Source: Lysobacteraceae bacterium UBA6001
Lineage (GTDB): Bacteria; Pseudomonadota; Gammaproteobacteria; Xanthomonadales; Xanthomonadaceae
NCBI GenBank assembly: GCA_002429615.1
Contig: DJAN01000207.1
Coordinates: forward strand, 1-64,000
Direction: 5' to 3'
Length of the DNA: 64,000 bases
Of this stretch, positions 44,650-52,187 are shown one piece after another. The notes under the pieces were generated by a model. It was not told where the DNA came from. It searched no databases and saw only the letters and a list, made by a program, of their open reading frames with translations. The position numbers and the translations under genes were made by a program. Positions within the stretch are counted from its first letter, which is position 1. Each line of letters opens with the position of its first letter.

Positions 44650-45114
44650 TCAAAGCCTGTCCGCTTCGATCACCGCTTGGGCTGCGCGGACTTGGTCGTC
44701 GGCGTCGCGGCCGACTTGAACAACAGCTCCCGCAACCTCTGCTCGTAGTTGGGCGCCCGCATCACGTTCGACGGCGCCGGCGACGGCTGCGGACAGGCGG
44801 GCGGTGTTGCAGGTGGCGAGGTCGTCGCGCAACTGGAGATTGCCAGTGCGCAGGTCAGCGACCACAGCAACTGGGACAGCTTCGGCTGCCCGGCGGTCTT
44901 CTTCATGCTTCGCTCCGATGTCGGCCAGCACGGCCGCCTGGGTGTGCTCGGTGGTGCGGACTTCGTTGACCTGCGCCAGCGCGGCGGTCGCCTGCTTCGT
45001 GGCCACGTTCGCTTCGGCCTTCTCGGCCCGGTCACCGCGCCAGGCCCAGCCGGCGCCGAAGGCAGCGGCCGACCACACGACGAAGGCGATCACCGCGATC
45101 AGGGTCCGGTTCAT
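44650..45114 (-). CDS. Inner-membrane spanin Rz
   Basis: A 154-residue i-spanin: a transmembrane segment at the N-terminus (RTLIAVIAFVVWSAAAFGAG, residues 3-22) followed by a periplasmic coiled coil (ATKQATAALAQVNEVRTTEH). It spans to the outer-membrane Rz1 to complete lysis. ATG 45114 overlaps the holin stop (TAATG). Rz1 lies in another frame within it. Confidence 0.85.
   Translation of the reverse strand: MNRTLIAVIAFVVWSAAAFGAGWAWRGDRAEKAEANVATKQATAALAQVNEVRTTEHTQAAVLADIGAKHEEDRRAAEAVPVAVVADLRTGNLQLRDDLATCNTARLSAAVAGAVERDAGAQLRAEVAGAVVQVGRDADDQVRAAQAVIEADRL
44670..44906 (-). CDS. Outer-membrane spanin Rz1, embedded in Rz
   Basis: A 78-residue lipoprotein encoded entirely inside Rz in a shifted frame: MKKTAGQPKLSQLLWSLTCA then LAISSC, with a lipobox Cys26, followed by a Pro-rich segment (TTSPPATPPACPQPSPAPS). 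This is the classic nested o-spanin arrangement. ATG 44906. Confidence 0.85.
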   Translation of the reverse strand: MKKTAGQPKLSQLLWSLTCALAISSCATTSPPATPPACPQPSPAPSNVMRAPNYEQRLRELLFKSAATPTTKSAQPKR

Positions 45115-45431
45115 TACGCGGGCTCCGGGGGAATGACGGCGCCGACCTGGCGCATGGCAGATTCGAGGGACATCACCCGAAGGCGGAGGCGGTGCGCCTC
45201 CTCCTGGGCCTGCATCCGCAGCTTCACTTCGACCTCGATGCGTTCGCCCAACGCCGTCTGCGAGCTTTCGAGGCTCTTCACCCGCTCGACCAGCCCGGTC
45301 AGCAGGTCGATGTTCGCGTCGGTCTCGGTGCGTTCCTTCTTCCGGGCGAGGACGGCGCCCCAGGTCTCCCGAACGATCCAGAACGCGGCCAGGCCGCCGG
45401 CCATCCACCATGGCGTGGTCTCATCTGCCAT
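45114..45431 (-). CDS. Holin-like membrane protein
   Basis: A 105-residue protein with one hydrophobic segment near the N-terminus (WWMAGGLAAFWIVRETWGAV, residues ~8-27) and a long coiled coil (LVERVKSLESSQTALGERIE). It sits between endolysin and Rz. Position argues for a lysis role (holin or pinholin), although single-TM coiled-coil proteins here are not always holins. Confidence 0.65.
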   Translation of the reverse strand: MADETTPWWMAGGLAAFWIVRETWGAVLARKKERTETDANIDLLTGLVERVKSLESSQTALGERIEVEVKLRMQAQEEAHRLRLRVMSLESAMRQVGAVIPPEPA

Positions 45432-45961
45432 CAGGAAATCCCCAGCAGTTTCTTGGACTGCTTCAGGCGCAGCTTGCGGTCATCCAGACCGTTCTCGCCG
45501 CCGTTGATGCGATGGGTGATCCCGACGACGTCGTCCCGATCTGCCAGTGGGTTCAGCCCCTTCCACTGCCAGAACCAGCCGGCCGCCAGCGCCGCGTCGG
45601 GCAGCTTGGCCACCATTTCCGGATCGCGCACCGCGCGTTCATCGCCGTAAATCGCCTGGCTGTACTTGGCGTAGTTCGCACGGCCGGTGAGCTGGATAAG
45701 CCCGCGGCCCTTGTACTTCTGGCCATCGCCGTCCGCCACGGGCGTGTTCCCCAGCGCGATCGCCTTGCGGCCGGTGTCGTAGGCCTTACCGCTGGCGTAC
45801 TCCGTCGCCGTGGCGAAGCCGTCCGACTCGTGGGCGACCTGGGCTAGGAAGTGCGCCTTCTGCAGCGGCGTGACAATGCCGAAGCGGATGCAGGCGTCCT
45901 CCAGCGCCTTCGCATAGGCGCCCGCGCCCATGGCAGCGGCGACGGTCTCAGTGCTCACCAT
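45431..45961 (-). CDS. Endolysin, glycoside hydrolase family 19 type
   Basis: A 176-residue chitinase-like lysozyme: FLAQVAHESDGFATATEYAS with probable catalytic Glu45 and Glu54, then KYKGRGLIQLTGRANYAKYS and ITHRINGGENGLDDRK. It cleaves peptidoglycan at lysis. No signal peptide, so release depends on the holin encoded next. Confidence 0.92.
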   Translation of the reverse strand: MVSTETVAAAMGAGAYAKALEDACIRFGIVTPLQKAHFLAQVAHESDGFATATEYASGKAYDTGRKAIALGNTPVADGDGQKYKGRGLIQLTGRANYAKYSQAIYGDERAVRDPEMVAKLPDAALAAGWFWQWKGLNPLADRDDVVGITHRINGGENGLDDRKLRLKQSKKLLGIS

Positions 45962-46030
45962 GGTGACTCCAATAGGCGCCCGGTCCTCGATCCAGCGGAC
46001 TCGATGATTGGTCTGGCGAGGGATCGGGCA

Positions 46031-46061
46031 AAGAAAAAGCCCCGGCTGGTCGGCCGGGGCT
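46031..46061 (-). terminator. Intrinsic terminator upstream of the lysis genes
   Basis: On the minus strand AGCCCCGGC-CGACCA-GCCGGGGCT is followed by TTTTCTTT. It lies 70 bases before the endolysin start, the place of lambda tR', which Q overrides. Confidence 0.88.
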
Positions 46062-46093
46062 GGGTTCGTGTGCGATGTTAGGAATCTATGACT

Positions 46094-46120
46094 AAAAGTG
46101 CGGGGGCATCAACCCCGCAC
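46094..46120 (-). terminator. Terminator of the sulfatase gene
   Basis: On the minus strand GTGCGGGG-TTGATGC-CCCCGCAC followed by TTTT, 78 bases past the sulfatase stop. With the next terminator it forms a tandem pair. Confidence 0.8.
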
Positions 46121-46197
46121 GTGAAATCATCCCGTCTCAACAAGTCACGTGGAATCAAGCCCTGTCGCCAAGGTAAGCGCTTCCAACGATAGGAGGC

Positions 46198-47796
46198 CTA
46201 GTTGCTACTTCCAGCCGGGTTTTCCATCTTACGCTGCGCTTCCTCCAATGCCTTCTTCATGCTCAGCGTGTCAGCCCCTTGCGACGGCGGGAAGTCCATC
46301 AGCGTCTTCAGGTGTGCGGCGATGAACGGCCCGGCGGCCGTTGGGGCCCACAGCTTGGAGGCGAAAAACTTGCGCCCGATGTAGCCCCATTCCTCGGACT
46401 GCGGGTCCATTTTTTCCATCGGGTCCATCTTCAGGTTGAAGATGTAGGGCACGGACGGATAGTACTTCTGGTCCCACCAGCTTCCGCCACGCTTGACCCC
46501 AATGTGCATCTTCCAGTTATCCACGCGCACCGCCATGAGGTCGGTCTCGTCGTAGTAGAAGATTTCCCGGCGCGCGGACTTATCCGACTTGCCGGTCCAG
46601 TGATCGAGGTTGTTGTAGCCATCCAGATGCACCTTGTACTTGGTGCCATTCATGGTGTGGCCCTTAAGCAGCTTTTCCTTCAGGTCCGGAACGCCGGCGG
46701 CAGCGGCGAGCGTGGCGAAGACGTCCTCGTGGTTCTGCACGCCGTTGGAGACCGAACCGGCCTTGATCTTCGCGGGCCACTTCACCAGATGCGGCACGCG
46801 CACGCCGCCCTCCCAGGTGGTGCCTTTTTCGCCGCGGAACGGGGCATAGCCACCGTCCGGCCACAGCATCATCTCGTTGCCGTTGTCGGTGCTGTAGATG
46901 ACGATGGTGTTGTCCTCGATGCCCAGTTCGCGCAGCTTGTCCAGCAGCTGACCGACCTGCGTGTCGTGCTCAAGCATCTTGGCGCGGACCACATCTTCCT
47001 CCGCGCGACCTTCGTCCACCGCCTTCTGAATCCACTTCTTCGGGCTGTGCGAGTGGATGTGGATGGCGGTGGTGTTGAACCAGCAGAAGAACGGCTTGTC
47101 ACCCTTGCCAGCGCGGTCGAGCCATTCCAACGTGGCGTCGGTGACCTCCTGATCGAAGGTTTCCATACGCTTGCGGGTCAGCGGACCGGTGTCCTCGATC
47201 TTCTGCTTGCCGACACGGCCGAACTTCGCGTCGCTGCTGGCGTCGTCCTTTGTCGTTGCCCAGGCATGCAGCACGCCACGCGGGCCGAAGGTCTTCTTGT
47301 ATTCGGGATTCTTCTGGCCCGGGTAATCCAGCTCCTCCGGCTCTTCCTCGGCATTGAGGTGGTAGAGGTTGCCGAACCACTCATCGAAGCCGTGCACAGT
47401 GGGGAGGAACTCGTTGCGGTCGCCCAGGTGGTTCTTGCCGAACTGCGCGGTGGTGTAACCAACCGACTTGAGCACCTCGGCCAGGGTCGGATCGCTCTTC
47501 TGAATGCCACGGGTCGAGCCCGGAATGCCGATAGTGGTCATGCCGGTGCGGATCGGCAGCTGCCCCATGATGAAGGCCGCACGGCCCGCGGTGCAGCTTG
47601 GCTGGCCATAGTGATCAGTGAATAGCATGCCCTCGTAGGCGATGCTGTCGATGTTTGGGGTGTGACCCATCATCCCGTGGGTGTATGCGCCGACGTTCCA
47701 GTAGCCAATGTCATCCCCCCATATCACTAGGATATTGGGCTGACTTGTTACCGCGGACTCGGATGCAGACTTCTTGCTTGCAGATTTCGTGGCCAT
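46198..47796 (-). CDS. Arylsulfatase (cargo gene in the late region)
   Basis: A 532-residue sulfatase hydrolysing sulfate esters of an unknown substrate. The N-terminal metal site has WGDD (D28, D29), the formylglycine motif is CTAGR with Cys68 (C-x-A-x-R), then FGKNHLGD, HIHSHSPKKW and a second metal site VIYSTDNGNE. No signal peptide; the N-terminus is Lys/Ser-rich. No formylglycine-generating enzyme is in the window. GGAG eight bases before ATG. It lies alone between Q and the lysis genes with its own terminator, the hallmark of a moron. Confidence 0.93.
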   Translation of the reverse strand: MATKSASKKSASESAVTSQPNILVIWGDDIGYWNVGAYTHGMMGHTPNIDSIAYEGMLFTDHYGQPSCTAGRAAFIMGQLPIRTGMTTIGIPGSTRGIQKSDPTLAEVLKSVGYTTAQFGKNHLGDRNEFLPTVHGFDEWFGNLYHLNAEEEPEELDYPGQKNPEYKKTFGPRGVLHAWATTKDDASSDAKFGRVGKQKIEDTGPLTRKRMETFDQEVTDATLEWLDRAGKGDKPFFCWFNTTAIHIHSHSPKKWIQKAVDEGRAEEDVVRAKMLEHDTQVGQLLDKLRELGIEDNTIVIYSTDNGNEMMLWPDGGYAPFRGEKGTTWEGGVRVPHLVKWPAKIKAGSVSNGVQNHEDVFATLAAAAGVPDLKEKLLKGHTMNGTKYKVHLDGYNNLDHWTGKSDKSARREIFYYDETDLMAVRVDNWKMHIGVKRGGSWWDQKYYPSVPYIFNLKMDPMEKMDPQSEEWGYIGRKFFASKLWAPTAAGPFIAAHLKTLMDFPPSQGADTLSMKKALEEAQRKMENPAGSSN

Positions 47797-48176
47797 CTTA
47801 TCGCTCCATGAAAGCTTGAACCGCGGTCAATTTGGCTCCCCGGAAATGATCATGGTCTAGCGCCGGCCCGACGTCTTCAGTGCAATTCCTGTTCCCCTCT
47901 AAGTAATTTTACCTACGAAGATCGGCAACTACTTGAGGGGAGTGCTGACACCATTCTTCAAAACCTAGCTGCACCGCCTGACCCGAGCTAGAGCAATCTT
48001 GCGCTGTCCAGCCAATGGCATAAAGAGCACTATCGGAAGCTGGTATGCGACGTTCCGGCGCATTTCTACTAAACTCCACGGCATGGATAGTGAGTGCATT
48101 CCCCCCAGCGCTTACGATTCATCGGTCGGCAAGTAGAACTACTGAGATCACATCGAATGCCAGCAGCAAAATCGAG
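47797..48176. other. 380-bp region between Q and sulfatase
   Basis: No gene seen. AT-richer than its surroundings. It should hold the late promoter (lambda pR' position) and a sulfatase promoter, but no clear -35/-10 pair was found. An inverted repeat, CCCCTCAAGTA (47940-47930) with TACTTAGAGGGG (47905-47894), lies about 100 bp before the sulfatase. Confidence 0.5.
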
Positions 48177-48875
48177 TCATGCTGCCCGATCCAGCGCGCG
48201 CTTCAAGTGCCATGCTGCTTCCTGCTCAGCTTCCCGCATCTTGTCAAGCATCCATTCGTAAACTCCACGCCAGCTCTGTCGGTAACTCGACTCATCGCGC
48301 CCGATGGAAGCCGCCCTCCCCCGGTCGCTCATGGGAACAACCCCTGTCCCCCAGCACGTCTTGCAATTGATCAGCAGCTCGCGAGCCATCGCCTGACCGC
48401 GACCTTGGCAGACAGGACAGTGGTTGCAGCGCGCGATCTCCAAGATCACTGCGGATGCGAGCGTGGGCAGCGACTCTAGGGTCGAAAGCGGCCAACAACG
48501 TTGCCTGATCTGGCTCAAACGATGTGCGGCACGATCGCGTTCGGCACGCTGCTCGGCGGTCGTGGTTCCCGCCCAGCCGATGCATACCTCCGCCAACCCT
48601 AGGTCCGTCCTAGCATCGGCAAGCCGACGCTGCTGACGCTGCAGCTCAGGGGCGACCAGTGCGATCACCGCATCCCGCAGTCGGTGGCGGCGAAGGGCAG
48701 CGCCATCTGGCCACCAGCAGGCCTCCAACAGCTCCCGCCCGAGACCCGGCGGCACCATGGCCAGCGCCGCAGCAATGTCCTGGTTCGTCAGCGCCGGTGC
48801 GCCACCGCCCTTGCCGATGTCGAACTTGATCGTTTGCGGATTCAGCCGCGCCAGCAGCTCTCGTACGTCAGCCAT
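48177..48875 (-). CDS. Q-like late antitermination protein
   Basis: A 232-residue protein. Two zinc knuckles, CPVCQGRG and CKTCWGTG, are followed by GRAASIGRDESSYRQSWRGV, the arrangement of phage 82-type Q antiterminators. It is the last early gene before the lysis/head region, as in lambdoid phages, and should let RNA polymerase pass the terminators at 46120, 46061 and 38054. Confidence 0.8.
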   Translation of the reverse strand: MADVRELLARLNPQTIKFDIGKGGGAPALTNQDIAAALAMVPPGLGRELLEACWWPDGAALRRHRLRDAVIALVAPELQRQQRRLADARTDLGLAEVCIGWAGTTTAEQRAERDRAAHRLSQIRQRCWPLSTLESLPTLASAVILEIARCNHCPVCQGRGQAMARELLINCKTCWGTGVVPMSDRGRAASIGRDESSYRQSWRGVYEWMLDKMREAEQEAAWHLKRALDRAA

Positions 48876-49086
48876 GGTTCCCCTCCTCAGTCAGTAGGCC
48901 TCGGGCCGATTTCATAGTTCTCACCCAGCGATACGCCGTCGCTCGATGCATTCCCCAGCGATCCATCAACTCTTGGGCCGTGGGAATCCGGTGCGGATAG
49001 GCATCGGCGAGTCGGAATGCCAGTTCGGCACCGGCTATGACCGACGTGCGCGGGCCGCCCAGCCCATCCATGAAACCGGGCTTCAT
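48868..49086 (-). CDS. Small helix-turn-helix phage protein
   Basis: A 72-residue protein ([20 protein letters not shown]) with a C-terminal helix-turn-helix-like stretch [20 protein letters not shown]. Overlaps RusA (ATGA) and Q by eight bases. DNA-binding is likely, target unknown. Confidence 0.65.
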   Translation of the reverse strand: MKPGFMDGLGGPRTSVIAGAELAFRLADAYPHRIPTAQELMDRWGMHRATAYRWVRTMKSARGLLTEEGNHG

Positions 49087-49454
49087 AGCTCATCCCCTGC
49101 CGGCGTGATCCTGACGATCACCACGCCACCAGGGCGCACCTCGTCCTGCAGGCGCGGGTGGCTGTAGAACCTGCTGTCGTCGATGCCCAGTGCCTGCGCC
49201 AGCCCATCGCGGGCAGCCTTGAAGCTGGCGAGCATTCCGTCGTCATCCCGGCGGCGCCGATCCGGCGGGTAGAAGTCGAGCCAGAGGTCCAGACGTCCGT
49301 CGGGCAGCTGTGCGCGCCGCCAACCCGCCTGGAGCGCCAGGGCCATTGCTTCCTCGCGCGCGGCCTTCGTTGCCCTGGCCTTCCTACCCCAGTGCGTCCT
49401 GGCATTGGGATGCAGGAGCCGATCCGGCCACGGGAGGGTCACCGAAAGCATCAT
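49083..49454 (-). CDS. rusA: RusA-family Holliday junction resolvase
   Basis: A 123-residue RusA endonuclease: [17 protein letters not shown], then the acidic cluster [20 protein letters not shown] with D70-D72, and GIDDSRF. It resolves branched replication or recombination intermediates before packaging. Overlaps both neighbours by four bases. Confidence 0.9.
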   Translation of the reverse strand: MMLSVTLPWPDRLLHPNARTHWGRKARATKAAREEAMALALQAGWRRAQLPDGRLDLWLDFYPPDRRRRDDDGMLASFKAARDGLAQALGIDDSRFYSHPRLQDEVRPGGVVIVRITPAGDEL

Positions 49455-49972
49455 GCCGCCCTCCAGTGCACTGGCAGGACTTCCACCCGGCCGCCGCGTG
49501 CCTCGAACTCGGCCACGCTTTCGGCAGGTGCGACAGCGCGCGCGACAGCTTGCGGTCCAGGGAGGTTCGCGGCGCGGAGCCCCACACGGGCTAGCCGCGG
49601 TTGCTGAGCAGCCGGCCGTGCCTTCGCAGGCCGGCGTCGGGCACGTTCCGATTCGCGGACCCGCTCCGGGTGCCGGGTCCGATAGCGATGGGACGCCTGG
49701 CGCTGGTATTCCCGCTGCTCTTCCGGGCTCAGCGGCTGCCGCTGCACCTGGACCTTGCCAGTCGAGCGGTAGCGGAAGTGCAGGCGCTCACCGGTCTGGG
49801 TCACGTAGCCTGCCGCGACGAGATCCCGCGATGCCCAGGCAACCCGCTTCCGGTCCTTTCCCGTCACGATGCCGAGCGCAGCGCAGATGTCGGCCATGCA
49901 CAGCTCGTCGGAGGTCCCTTCGAAGACGGCGCGCACCCGGGCGCCGATGCCGGTCTTAATGCTGGTGGTCAT
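49451..49972 (-). CDS. Winged-helix-like phage hypothetical protein
   Basis: A 173-residue basic protein. The first ~70 residues look like a winged helix ([40 protein letters not shown]); the rest is Arg/Ala/Pro-rich, including [20 protein letters not shown]. Probably nucleic-acid binding. Family not named. Confidence 0.6.
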   Translation of the reverse strand: MTTSIKTGIGARVRAVFEGTSDELCMADICAALGIVTGKDRKRVAWASRDLVAAGYVTQTGERLHFRYRSTGKVQVQRQPLSPEEQREYQRQASHRYRTRHPERVRESERARRRPAKARPAAQQPRLARVGLRAANLPGPQAVARAVAPAESVAEFEARGGRVEVLPVHWRAA

Positions 49973-50337
49973 GCTGCCTGCCTCATTTCGATGACGGCGG
50001 TCTGCTGCTCGATCAGCTCGTCGTCGGTCCCGTAGATCTCGTGGAAGCGCCTGGACCCATCCATGAGGCTGGGACCGTATCGGTCAGCGGTCTCGCGGAA
50101 TGAGAGGCCGTGCATTGGCTGGTACCGGTGGTGCCAGATGCAAAGGGCGAAGCCGAAGGCATGGCCGCGCCGGCGGTTTCCGCTCTTGCAGTGCTGGTAG
50201 TCGCAGCCGCAGACCACGTCGGCCGCTGCGAGAACGCCACGCATGTGCAGCGTCAAGCAGGCCATGCACGGACCAACCTTCGAGGCCTCGATGCGGGCTG
50301 CTTCGCCTGGGGTCGGTCGCGGCGCGGAGCTATGCAC
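49969..50337 (-). CDS. Ref-like (RecA-dependent nuclease) family protein
   Basis: A 122-residue protein with CMACL near residue 24, CGCDYQHCKSGNRRRGHAFG and ALCIWHHRY, resembling the HNH-type core of P1 Ref (a RecA-dependent nuclease). C-terminus has FHEIYGTDDELIEQQ. Replication/recombination neighbours support this. Confidence 0.7.
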   Translation of the reverse strand: MHSSAPRPTPGEAARIEASKVGPCMACLTLHMRGVLAAADVVCGCDYQHCKSGNRRRGHAFGFALCIWHHRYQPMHGLSFRETADRYGPSLMDGSRRFHEIYGTDDELIEQQTAVIEMRQAA

Positions 50338-50512
50338 GGGTCGCCCCCTTCTCCAGCTGCTCGGCCTGCGCCAGGTAGTAGTCGTGCCGGCGCCGGCAGT
50401 CCACAGGCGATTCCCACGGATTCTCCAGCGCGCGCCGCGCCGCGACCCGGTAGTCCTCGGCCGATGGCTTCAGCGGGATCACCAGGCACTGCTGGGATGA
50501 GTTGCGCGACAT
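50330..50512 (-). CDS. Small phage protein
   Basis: A 60-residue protein starting MSRNSSQQCLVIPLKPSAED with RVAARRALENPWESPVDCRR. ATG 50512 overlaps the DnaB stop (TGATG); the end overlaps Ref by eight bases. Unknown function; strong operon context. Confidence 0.6.
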   Translation of the reverse strand: MSRNSSQQCLVIPLKPSAEDYRVAARRALENPWESPVDCRRRHDYYLAQAEQLEKGATRA

Positions 50513-51927
50513 CACGCCGCCTCCTGGCTTCGCCGGCCGGGCCGGAAGAAGCTGCTGGGGCGGCTCTGGCGCGGCGCTTCGTCCGGTGCTGGGGCCTGCG
50601 GCAACGGGCCATCCCACGGGCGCAGTGCCATGTGGGCGAAGTCGTTGCGCAGGTTGATCGTTTGGCCCGCCTCGATGTCGCGACCCTTCGCGATGATCGC
50701 CTCGACCACGCCGCGAAGGTGGGTTTCGCGGTTGTAGTACTCCTCGCGGTGAAGGAAGACGATCACGTCGGCCTTCTGCTCGATCTCGCCCGATTCGCGC
50801 AGGTCGCTCATGTTCGGACGCTTGTCCTGGCGGCTGTGCAGATTGCGGCTGAGCTGGCCCAGCGCCACCACCGGGCATCCGAAGTCCTTGGCCAGCGTCT
50901 TCAGACCTTGGGCGATGCGCCCGTATTCGAAGCGCGCCAGCTTGGCGTCGATCTCCATGTCGTGGATGTGGTCCACCACGATCAGGCGCAGGGGCTGCCC
51001 TGCCCGCTCCAGCTTGGCCTGCAGCGCGCGCGCCCGGGCCATCAGCTGGTTGATGTTCAGCGCCGGCGTGTCGTCCAGGTGCAGCGGCAGGCCGCGCAGA
51101 TCCTTCATCGCCTGCGTGACCCGGTTCCAGTGCTCGTCCTCCATCTTCCGGGGCGCCAGCAGAGCGTCGTGCAGAATGCCGGCGGCGGCGGCGATCATGC
51201 GGCGCACCAGCTGCTGCCGGTTCATCTCGATTGAGAACACCGCGGCCGATTGCTTCTGGCTGGCCGCGTGATGCGCCATGTTGAGCGCGAAGATGGACTT
51301 GCCCATGCTCGGACGCGCGGCGCAGATGATGAGCTCGCCGTCCTGCAGCCCGTGGGTCGCCTCGGTGAAGTCGGGCCACGGCGTTTCCAGACCAGTGATC
51401 GCGCTCTCGCGCTCGTGACGCGCGCGCAGGTCGTCGTACCAGGGGCGCAGCGTCTCAGAAACTGCGACCAGTCCGCCCCGCTCCTTCGGCATCAGCTCCT
51501 GGATGCGGACCTGCGTGTTGGCCAGCAGCGTCGACGGCTCGTCGTTGGCCTCGAACGCCTCGTTCACCATGTCGGTGCCGGCGGCGATCACGCGGCGCGC
51601 CAGCGCCTTGGCGCGGACAATCTCGGCCCAGCCCAGAATGTTGGCGGCCGATGGCGTCGTGGTGGCCAGTTCCGTGAGGTACGCGCCGTCACCGATCAGC
51701 TCCAGCTTGCCCTGCTGCTCGAACCATTCGGTGAGGGTCACCGTGTCGTAGGGCTTCTCCGAATCCGCGCGGTCGCGGATGGCCGTCCAGATAAGGCGAT
51801 GGTCGCCACGGAAGAAATCATCGGGAGCCAGCAGGTCGTAGACGCGCCACAGCGAGTCGGGAACCAGCATTACCGCGCCGATCACTGCCTGCTCGGCCTG
51901 GATGTTGTGGGGCAGCGCGCGATCCAT
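50512..51927 (-). CDS. dnaB: Replicative DNA helicase, DnaB family
   Basis: A 471-residue DnaB: N-terminal domain (NIQAEQAVIGAVMLVPDSLW), RecA-like ATPase with Walker A AARPSMGKS (about 203-211), VVDHIHDME as Walker B, and GQLSRNLHSR. It would be loaded at the phage origin by the O-like protein. ATG 51927 fits homologues; the in-frame extension runs antisense of nothing useful and lacks a site. Confidence 0.94.
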   Translation of the reverse strand: MDRALPHNIQAEQAVIGAVMLVPDSLWRVYDLLAPDDFFRGDHRLIWTAIRDRADSEKPYDTVTLTEWFEQQGKLELIGDGAYLTELATTTPSAANILGWAEIVRAKALARRVIAAGTDMVNEAFEANDEPSTLLANTQVRIQELMPKERGGLVAVSETLRPWYDDLRARHERESAITGLETPWPDFTEATHGLQDGELIICAARPSMGKSIFALNMAHHAASQKQSAAVFSIEMNRQQLVRRMIAAAAGILHDALLAPRKMEDEHWNRVTQAMKDLRGLPLHLDDTPALNINQLMARARALQAKLERAGQPLRLIVVDHIHDMEIDAKLARFEYGRIAQGLKTLAKDFGCPVVALGQLSRNLHSRQDKRPNMSDLRESGEIEQKADVIVFLHREEYYNRETHLRGVVEAIIAKGRDIEAGQTINLRNDFAHMALRPWDGPLPQAPAPDEAPRQSRPSSFFRPGRRSQEAA

Positions 51928-52187
51928 CAGGCGGCCTCCCGCTTCCGGCGGATGATGGCTGCGGTGTCGCGAACGTCGATCTCCACGGCGCCGGCGGCCA
52001 CGGCCAGCGCGCGCTTCGACAGCGCGACGTCGAAGTGTTCCTTCGGCGTCCCCGGGTATTGCACCCAGCGCAGATCCATCCCGATGGCCCGGGCCATGTC
52101 GTGAAGCTCCTCGCTGGTGTCGGCCACCATGTGGCATATCACCAGCCTGCCGAACTTGGCGCGCATGTTGTCGACGTAGACCGTCAT
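51927..52187 (-). CDS. DUF4031 domain protein
   Basis: An 86-residue protein: MTVYVDNMRAKFGRLVICHM, ELHDMARAIGMDLRWVQYPG, HFDVALSKRALAVAAGAVEI. This matches DUF4031, common in phage replication regions and of unknown function. Overlaps both neighbours (ATGA, TGATG). Confidence 0.85.
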   Translation of the reverse strand: MTVYVDNMRAKFGRLVICHMVADTSEELHDMARAIGMDLRWVQYPGTPKEHFDVALSKRALAVAAGAVEIDVRDTAAIIRRKREAA

